From assembly GCA_045808425.1 (NCBI GenBank), contig JBJMFM010000163.1, positions 1 through 9,750 of the forward strand: a DNA stretch of 9,750 nt. Reading direction: 5' to 3'. This document shows, piece by piece, positions 5,817 through 9,750 of this stretch. Position numbers and translations under genes: made by a program. Source of the DNA: JAFAQB01 sp045808425 (GTDB lineage Archaea > Thermoproteota > Nitrososphaeria > Nitrososphaerales > Nitrososphaeraceae). The notes under the pieces were generated by a model. That model did no database searches, was not told the origin of the DNA, and saw only the letters and a program-made list of their open reading frames with translations. How positions within the stretch are numbered: position 1 is the first letter of the stretch; the number at the start of each line of letters is the position of its first letter.

Positions 5817-5885
5817 TTCCCATGAGTGTCTTCAAAAAGGCGTTCCATTTTCACGATAAATACAAATCGCCACCCATCCCAATTC

Positions 5886-6092
5886 TTATAATACACTAGA
5901 GCTAGCTTTATACATTTTGTAGTCCAAAAACGATATGTATGCATTAAATGATTTTGTATTTGGAAAAGTAACAACAGTCAGATAAGCTTTAGAAAAGACA
6001 TTTGATGGATCGATGTGCAAGTGACCCCCGATTGATTTGTCAAAGATAGGCAACAACACAGTAACGTATGATGAATAAATAATAAATTTCAT
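5886..6092 (-). CDS. Hypothetical 68-residue protein
   Basis: ATG 6092 opens a frame beginning MKFIIYSSYVTVLLPIFDKS, followed by IGGHLHIDPSNVFSKAYLTV and an aromatic tail. No family is recognised. The N-terminal stretch is moderately hydrophobic but too weak for a confident signal peptide. The main support is a strong TATA element at 6125-6132, about 36 nt upstream, which would give a leader of roughly 10 nt. The frame ends right where the HTH leader region begins (5860-5885), so the C-terminal end may be truncated. It could also be a remnant of a longer gene. Confidence 0.35.
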   Translation of the reverse strand: MKFIIYSSYVTVLLPIFDKSIGGHLHIDPSNVFSKAYLTVVTFPNTKSFNAYISFLDYKMYKASSSVL

Positions 6093-6124
6093 GCAAAAAT
6101 TTAGCTCTGCGAATGAGTTATTTT

Positions 6125-6132
6125 TATATATA
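6125..6132. promoter_or_regulatory. Symmetric TATA box shared by divergent genes
   Basis: TATATATA lies 28 nt (centre to start) before the plus ATG at 6157 and 36 nt before the minus ATG at 6092. It is self-complementary, so it can direct transcription both ways. The plus transcript would be nearly leaderless. Confidence 0.5.
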
Positions 6133-6156
6133 CCGCCGTTTTCTTATTCTTAATTT

Positions 6157-6501
6157 ATGCCAAGAAAAGAGACATCTCTGAATGTTCTAACTATAGTAAT
6201 CATCCTTGCTGCAACTATAGTAATATTAACAGAATTTGGAAACTTTCGTATTGCTCAAGGCCAAGGAAATCTAACAATAGGAAACCTGACGTTAACACCA
6301 GAACAAAAAGATGCAATATGTAATCCTAATAATCCATTATCAAAACTCAATCCTGTTAATACAACTGAATCACATATATGTGGTCTTCCAGTAACAGTAA
6401 AACCATCAAATATGACAACAGCAAATACAACAACAGGAGCAGAAGCACCATCAGTGGTTCCTACGCCATCACCAGAAGATACAACACCACCAGAAGGATA
6501 G
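6157..6501 (+). CDS. Secreted or membrane-anchored Thr/Pro-rich protein
   Basis: The protein has 114 residues. The N-terminal MPRKETSL is followed by a hydrophobic helix (LNVLTIVIILAATIVILTEF) and a likely processing region around AQGQ, so it is exported or stays anchored by an uncleaved helix. The outer part has two cysteines (C55, C75), probably one disulfide, and five N-glycosylation sequons (N38, N43, N68, N85, N90), fitting archaeal surface proteins. The C-terminal end is rich in Thr, Pro and Ala (NTTTGAEAPSVVPTPSPEDT). The start is supported by the TATA box at 6125-6132. The last codons contain the first copy of a 24-nt direct repeat whose out-of-frame second copy follows the stop codon, suggesting the original C-terminal end was altered. 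The function is unknown. Confidence 0.65.
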   Translation: MPRKETSLNVLTIVIILAATIVILTEFGNFRIAQGQGNLTIGNLTLTPEQKDAICNPNNPLSKLNPVNTTESHICGLPVTVKPSNMTTANTTTGAEAPSVVPTPSPEDTTPPEG

Positions 6502-6523
6502 CACCATCAGTGGTTCCTACGCC
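6444..6523 (+). repeat. Two perfect 24-nt direct repeats, period 56
   Basis: The same 24 bases occur at 6444-6467 and 6500-6523 (starting AGCACCATCAGTGG, ending CTACGCC). The period of 56 is not a multiple of three, so the second copy is out of frame and the stop TAG overlaps its first base. Confidence 0.85.
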
Positions 6524-6540
6524 GTTTCTACCGTAGAGTT

Positions 6541-6840
6541 ATTTAATATATTTTTCCTCAACAAAATACTCTAGACTCATTCCAATCTTTGCAGATAGTC
6601 ACTCGGCGGCCGCCTTCTTCATTACGGTAAGGTGTACTAACTCAGTAGTTATTGCAGTTACTTGATGTTTTCTTGTTTATGTTCTTCAATATTCTATATC
6701 CAAAACCGTTTGTCCTGCAGTGTTTCAAATAGCCTGGATTGCTGCCGTGCTGCATTTAAACTAACTCTCTTTCTTAGGTCTTTGAATGTCACTATGACTA
6801 GTAATACTGAGTTAGCTTTAGATTTTACTTTGTTGTTTCC
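6541..6840 (-). pseudogene. Unannotated coding remnant, possibly terminase-like N-terminal part
   Basis: On the minus strand 6697-6840 is open and reads VTFKDLRKRVSLNAARQQSR and LFETLQDKRFWI. A TAG at 6694-6696 then interrupts what would naturally be a Trp codon, and the same frame continues NIEEHKQENIK to a stop at 6658. In a neighbouring frame 6541-6657 reads VTAITTELVHLTVMKKAAAE, a stop, and LSAKIGMSLEYFVEEKYIK. No start codon is present. The block 'RQQSRLFE.LQ.K.FWIWn.EeHKqE.I' recalls the N-terminal segment of thaumarchaeal proteins that I remember as terminase-like ATPases; this cannot be verified here and the ATPase core is absent. That it is a decayed gene is fairly clear; its identity is tentative. 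Confidence 0.4.
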
Positions 6841-6870
6841 TTAAATAGCTGGTTTATATCATGATGCGTA

Positions 6871-7461
6871 TTGAAAATAACAATAGTAATAGCGACAATC
6901 CTTTCTCTTTGTGCTATATCTTTCTTAGTTTATGGTAGTAGTGCTGCAAGCCTTATAGTTTATGCTCAGTCATACTTGCAGACAATAAAACACAGAAATT
7001 TAGTTATAGATTTAGGTAATGGAGTAAAGACTAATGCTCAGCTAACTCTTCCTGCTGTTGGAAATGGTCCGTTTCCTGGTGTTCTTCTTATACATGGTAC
7101 TGGACCGATTGATATGAACGAAACATTGGGCCATATTCGTATTGACAACCAAACAGGGCAAAAGATAGACCCACCAACACAACCATTTTTCCAAATAGCT
7201 CAATATCTATCTGAGAGAGGATTTGCAGTATTACGGTATGACAAAAGAGGTGTAGGTGCCAATTTTACTATTCTAGATAGCAATGTATGGGGAAATGCAA
7301 CAATAAATGATCTAATACACGATGCAGACAAAGCTTTAGCAGTCTTAGTACAGCAGCCAGAAGTCAACCCAAATAATATAACAATACTTGGTCATAGCGA
7401 AGGAACAATGATTGCTCCAATAGTTGCAATTGATAATCCAACAAAGGAAAGGAAACTCTGA
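6871..7461 (+). pseudogene. Secreted alpha/beta hydrolase, truncated after the nucleophile
   Basis: The frame starts at TTG 6871, because an in-frame TGA lies just upstream and the nearby ATGs are in another frame. It begins MKITIVIATILSLCAISFLV, a signal peptide ending near VYAQ. The alpha/beta-hydrolase core follows: a GVLLIHGTGP strand with the oxyanion HG (residues 75-76), RGFAVLRYDKRGVG, and the nucleophile elbow G174-H-S-E-G178 with Ser176. The protein stops at residue 196, soon after APIVAIDNPTK. The family needs a later Asp and His to complete the triad and is usually well over 300 residues, so this copy should be inactive. The break coincides with the end of an integrase fragment on the other strand. 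Intact relatives are extracytoplasmic esterase or peptidase-like enzymes. Confidence 0.7.
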
Positions 7462-7752
7462 AATGTAGCTAAGTGTTCTTATCTGATTTGACCTATGATG
7501 AATGGAGGGATTAACTTCTATGTTCATAGCAAGAACGTAATTAGATATTGTTTGTACATTCTGACTTGACTGTTTCTTTAATAAACTAATAACATGATCT
7601 TGAAGACCGGCAGTTACTGATTCAGTCTTATCTTTTAATGGTATTGAGTGCAAGACCTGCAGAAACTGCTCTCCTTCTTCAACTCTTTCTGTTTGTGTGA
7701 TGGATTGGTTGTTGTAAAAAGGTGTTGAAGGTGAAGTTGATGAGTAAACCAT
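7453..7752 (-). pseudogene. Tyrosine recombinase (integrase), N-terminal core-binding fragment
   Basis: From ATG 7752 about 100 residues look genuine: a polar start (MVYSSTSPSTPFYNNQSITQ), then LQDHVISLLKKQSSQNVQTI and SNYVLAMNIEVNPSIHHRSN, QIRTLSYISEF. The 'tisnYVlam..EvNpS..hR...i..Ls.iS.f' pattern is that of the SAM-like core-binding domain of thaumarchaeal phage-integrase-family proteins, as I remember them. After ISEF the frame runs into the reverse of the hydrolase gene (PFLCWIINCNYW...) and loses sense. The catalytic domain with the R-H-R-Y residues is absent, so no recombination activity is expected. This is good evidence that an integrating element was once nearby. Family confidence is moderate. 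Confidence 0.55.
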
Positions 7753-7818
7753 ACTATATATCTGATAACACTTATGAATTACACATAAACATTCTCATTA
7801 TGAGTGTTTACTAATACA

Positions 7819-7841
7819 TAATCTGTTACTACAACAGATTA
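7819..7841. promoter_or_regulatory. 9-bp dyad between integrase remnant and tfb
   Basis: TAATCTGTT and AACAGATTA are exact complements separated by 5 nt. There is no T-run behind it on the plus strand, so an operator is as likely as a terminator. It lies about 210 nt before tfb and 67 nt before the integrase start. Confidence 0.35.
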
Positions 7842-8020
7842 ACTGACTAAAAAGCCGTCAACCCACGATAACTATTAGTATGCTCCAAGATCAAACAACA
7901 CCATAGTACATTAGTAAGCAATTGTAGATTCAAAAAACAATAGTCAACAGTATAATTATTTTTTATTTAGTATATATTAGTATGTTAGGTGTTCCAGTAT
8001 AGATTATATGGGATTTAATT

Positions 8021-8047
8021 GTTATAATAATTAGAGAAGTAATTCTC
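8021..8047 (+). promoter_or_regulatory. tfb core promoter with a dyad over the start region
   Basis: GTTATAATAA at 8021-8030 is centred about 26 nt before the tfb ATG, so the transcript is probably leaderless. Between the box and the start, GAGAA (8034-8038) and TTCTC (8043-8047) form a small dyad, where a bound repressor would block polymerase loading. Confidence 0.55.
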
Positions 8048-8051
8048 AGTA

Positions 8052-8975
8052 ATGCAAACACCACCATCAGCAATATGTCCTGTATGTAAAAGCGATCTTA
8101 TGTTAGTAACAGATCCAGAGTCATGTGAGAATATTTGCAAGAAATGCGGCATGATAGTTTCATACAACGTTCAAGATATTAACAGGCCAGAATGGCGCAA
8201 TACTTTCCATACAGTTGAAATAAATAATAGACATAGCAGAACAGGAACTCCTACCTCTTTAGCTCGTTATGATATGGGACTTTCCACTGTCATTGGAAGA
8301 ACCGATAGAGATGCGAGTGGAAAAAAGATAGATGTAATTATGCATACTACAATGCAAAGGTTAAGAAAATGGGATTCAAGAGCACATATTCGTACTTCTT
8401 CTGACATAAGTTTCATCCAGGCTTTCAATGACCTTGATATACTAAAAGATAAACTTGCATTACCAGATGTAGTAGTAGAAAAGAGTGCATATATCTATAG
8501 AAAGGCTAAGAGTAATGGATTAACACGTGGCAGAACAATATCTGGACTTGTTGCTGCTTCAATATATGCTGCTTGTAGAGAAATGGGTACTCCTAGAACA
8601 TTAAAAGATATTGCCGCAGCCGCTAATATCAATCGCAAATATTTGGCAAAAGCATATAGATTATTGCTTATCGAACTTGACATTAAAGTTCCATTAGTCG
8701 ATGAAATAAAGTGTATTGCAAAAGTGGCAAACAAAGCCAACCTGAGTGAAAAAACGAAACGTCAAGCGATAAGGATAATGGATGAAGTTACAGAAAATGA
8801 GATATCTGCTGGAAAAAATCCAATGGGATTTGCAGCTACTATTCTTTACTTATCATGCCTTAGGACTGGTGAAAATAAGACTAAAACTGATATTGCAAAA
8901 GCAGCAGGAGTAACAGAGGTAACTCTCAGGAATAGATTCAAAGAACTGAAAAGCAAGCTAGAATTATCAAATTAG
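8052..8975 (+). CDS. tfb: Transcription initiation factor B (TFB)
   Basis: This complete 307-residue TFB is the archaeal counterpart of eukaryotic TFIIB, which bridges the TBP-bound TATA box and RNA polymerase and recognises the B-response element. The N-terminal zinc ribbon uses C9, C12, C29 and C32 (ICPVCKSD, ICKKCG). The B-reader and linker follow at about residues 45-92 (RPEWRNTF, SRTGTPTSLARYDMGLSTVI, DRDASGKK). Two cyclin repeats occupy about 117-211 and 215-307, the second with the HTH that contacts the BRE (TDIAKAAGVTEVTLRNRFKE). All parts are present, so it should be active. The promoter spacing implies a leaderless mRNA. Thaumarchaea commonly carry several TFB paralogues, so this may be one of a set serving particular promoters; its location among accessory genes fits a lineage-specific copy. 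It stands alone as a transcription unit. Confidence 0.95.
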   Translation: MQTPPSAICPVCKSDLMLVTDPESCENICKKCGMIVSYNVQDINRPEWRNTFHTVEINNRHSRTGTPTSLARYDMGLSTVIGRTDRDASGKKIDVIMHTTMQRLRKWDSRAHIRTSSDISFIQAFNDLDILKDKLALPDVVVEKSAYIYRKAKSNGLTRGRTISGLVAASIYAACREMGTPRTLKDIAAAANINRKYLAKAYRLLLIELDIKVPLVDEIKCIAKVANKANLSEKTKRQAIRIMDEVTENEISAGKNPMGFAATILYLSCLRTGENKTKTDIAKAAGVTEVTLRNRFKELKSKLELSN

Positions 8976-9112
8976 AAGATGTGATACAAAGAAAAAATCT
9001 TTTATAATTAAATTCTCTTATGAAATACAAACAAAAAGTATCATAGATGATCCTCACCTTAATCTATAAAGCTGGAATAAACACTAAAAGGTTAATTATT
9101 AGAATTCAATAA
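8976..9112. other. tfb downstream region, no gene seen
   Basis: AT-rich sequence without a coding pattern. A short T-run (TCTTTT) about 23 nt after the tfb stop could serve for termination. Confidence 0.4.
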
Positions 9113-9349
9113 ATCCTTTACTTCATCTCTAATATAGCATCAACGTTTGAGGATGTACTGACTTTTAGTGAAATGATATCAGTCGTGGCACATTATCCTT
9201 GGACATATCTAGAGATAGCTCAACAATTGTCCAAAACTCCTATTCAGAATGAGGTTTATAACAATTGAGTGCAGTTCTATTCTTCAAATGAATCACATAA
9301 AACAGTAGATGAAATAAAGCAGATTTTAAATAAGTCAAAACGAAAATGA
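9113..9349 (+). pseudogene. Small protein remnant with one in-frame stop
   Basis: A frame open from 9113 reads FEDVLTFSEMISVVAHYPWT and YLEIAQQLSKTPIQNEVYNN. It meets TGA at 9266 and then continues in the same frame with VQFYSSNESHKTVDEIKQIL and NKSKRK, ending at TGA 9347. No frameshift is needed: a single nonsense change separates two protein-like halves, giving about 75 residues. There is no ATG at the beginning (the first in frame is at 9173), so the start is lost or non-standard. No family is recognised. It could equally be two chance open stretches, but the helical, charged second half argues for a former gene. Confidence 0.35.
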
Positions 9350-9429
9350 AAAACCTAAAGACATAATGAAAAAACTATTTTGCTATTGCATGCAAATACG
9401 AATATCTTTTCTAGGAAATTGCTTATAAT

Positions 9430-9750
9430 TTACATGGATAGCAGTATAAGGTTTGGATCCATACTTTCTGTCCCATCGATTTCTCGTACTATCACATATT
9501 TTAGTGGATTTCGATATCTCTTGGATATTTCATGGTATTCATTTACTTCTCCCTTCGTGTTCTTCATCCCATTCTTTTTCAAAACGTGGATTGAATCTTT
9601 ATTTTCTGGAAAGACATAAGCTATAATTTCTTTCAGTCCGAATTCAGAAGAAAATGCATAATCAATTATCAGCCCTACGCATTCAGTGGCTATGCCTCTA
9701 CTCCAATATTGTTCTCCAATCCAGTAACCTAAATTTGCTTTTTTATCAAG
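9430..9750 (-). CDS. GNAT acetyltransferase, C-terminal part (cut by window edge)
   Basis: The minus-strand frame is open from the window edge to TAA at 9430 (106 residues) and reads like the C-terminal half of a RimJ/RimL-type GNAT enzyme. LGYWIGEQYWSRGIATECVG carries the '.GYwi....wg.GiateA' element of the acetyl-CoA binding region. It is followed by a helix (LIIDYAFSSEFGLKEIIAYV) and the 'p.N..Si.vleK.Gm' element (FPENKDSIHVLKKNGM). Such enzymes transfer acetyl from acetyl-CoA to protein N-termini or small amines; the substrate is unknown. The start codon lies beyond 9750, so length, promoter and neighbours cannot be judged. Frame continuity and conserved elements make it likely to be functional. 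Confidence 0.75.
   Translation of the reverse strand, partial: LDKKANLGYWIGEQYWSRGIATECVGLIIDYAFSSEFGLKEIIAYVFPENKDSIHVLKKNGMKNTKGEVNEYHEISKRYRNPLKYVIVREIDGTESMDPNLILLSM

Noticed and set aside
6600..6616. GC-rich GCGGCCGC-containing block in AT-rich DNA
   Set aside because: It lies inside the coding remnant of the minus strand as Ala codons (KKAAAE), which explains its composition.
7345..7452. C-terminal extension of the integrase frame (PFLCWIINCNYWSN...)
   Set aside because: It is the reverse of the hydrolase coding sequence and carries no integrase features; the real fragment ends near 7453.
7873..7984. 10-nt repeat TATTAGTATG at 7873 and 7975 upstream of tfb
   Set aside because: Short and AT-rich; expected by chance in this composition, and the two copies have unrelated flanks.
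8495..8740. Minus-strand 81-codon frame inside tfb
   Set aside because: Antisense shadow of the conserved cyclin repeats of TFB.
9380..9619. Plus-strand 79-codon hydrophobic frame
   Set aside because: Antisense of the GNAT acetyltransferase coding region, which has clear family motifs.
1..9750. CRISPR arrays, tRNA and rRNA genes
   Set aside because: No regularly spaced repeat series, no tRNA T-arm-like GTTCRANNC block in a foldable context and no rRNA-like sequence was found on reading both strands.

Overview
The window reads as archaeal, most likely a soil ammonia-oxidising thaumarchaeon (Nitrososphaerales). It is AT-rich, has a complete transcription factor B gene (tfb), and several genes have a TATA-like box about 25-28 nt before the start codon, as expected for leaderless archaeal transcripts. 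The lineage call comes from protein style and promoter layout; no search was run.

Layout. Bases 1-950 hold the start of a DUF2795-like gene (minus), a cysteine-rich coding remnant (plus) and a piece of an SF2/SNF2-type helicase C-terminal domain that stops before motif VI. Bases 950-2000 hold a small unknown gene (plus) and two overlapping minus-strand frames; the upstream one carries the opening of an NTF2/SnoaL-like fold and then loses it. Bases 2060-3700 hold a recurrent helix-turn-helix (HTH) family: a near-complete copy broken by one frameshift, an intact F420-dependent NADP-oxidoreductase-like gene directly behind it, then degenerate tail copies. Bases 3700-4070 are mostly non-coding, with a possible 30-codon frame and alternative pairings. 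Bases 4069-5104 hold a visibly GC-richer NmrA-like NAD(P)-binding gene with a clean leaderless promoter and a perfect 16-bp palindrome upstream, probably acquired from bacteria. Bases 5200-5820 are a chimera: the N-terminal end of a second HTH copy, an HNH/zinc-ribbon fragment and a second zinc-ribbon tail. Bases 5886-6501 hold two divergent genes sharing one TATA element, the plus-strand one a secreted Thr/Pro-rich protein. Bases 6540-7752 hold an unannotated minus-strand coding remnant, a secreted alpha/beta hydrolase cut after its nucleophile, and the N-terminal part of a tyrosine recombinase facing it. Bases 8052-8975 are tfb. The rest holds a small pseudogene and the C-terminal part of a GNAT acetyltransferase.

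The overall picture is a few functional genes (tfb, the two reductases, GNAT, the secreted protein) in a field of decayed mobile-element debris: integrase, helicase, HNH/zinc-ribbon, HTH copies and a possible terminase-like fragment. No intact novel defence or mobile system is visible. The most interesting material is the HTH family with its degraded copies and possible packaging partner, the several sharp chimeric junctions, and the regulatory dyads near the NmrA and tfb genes.
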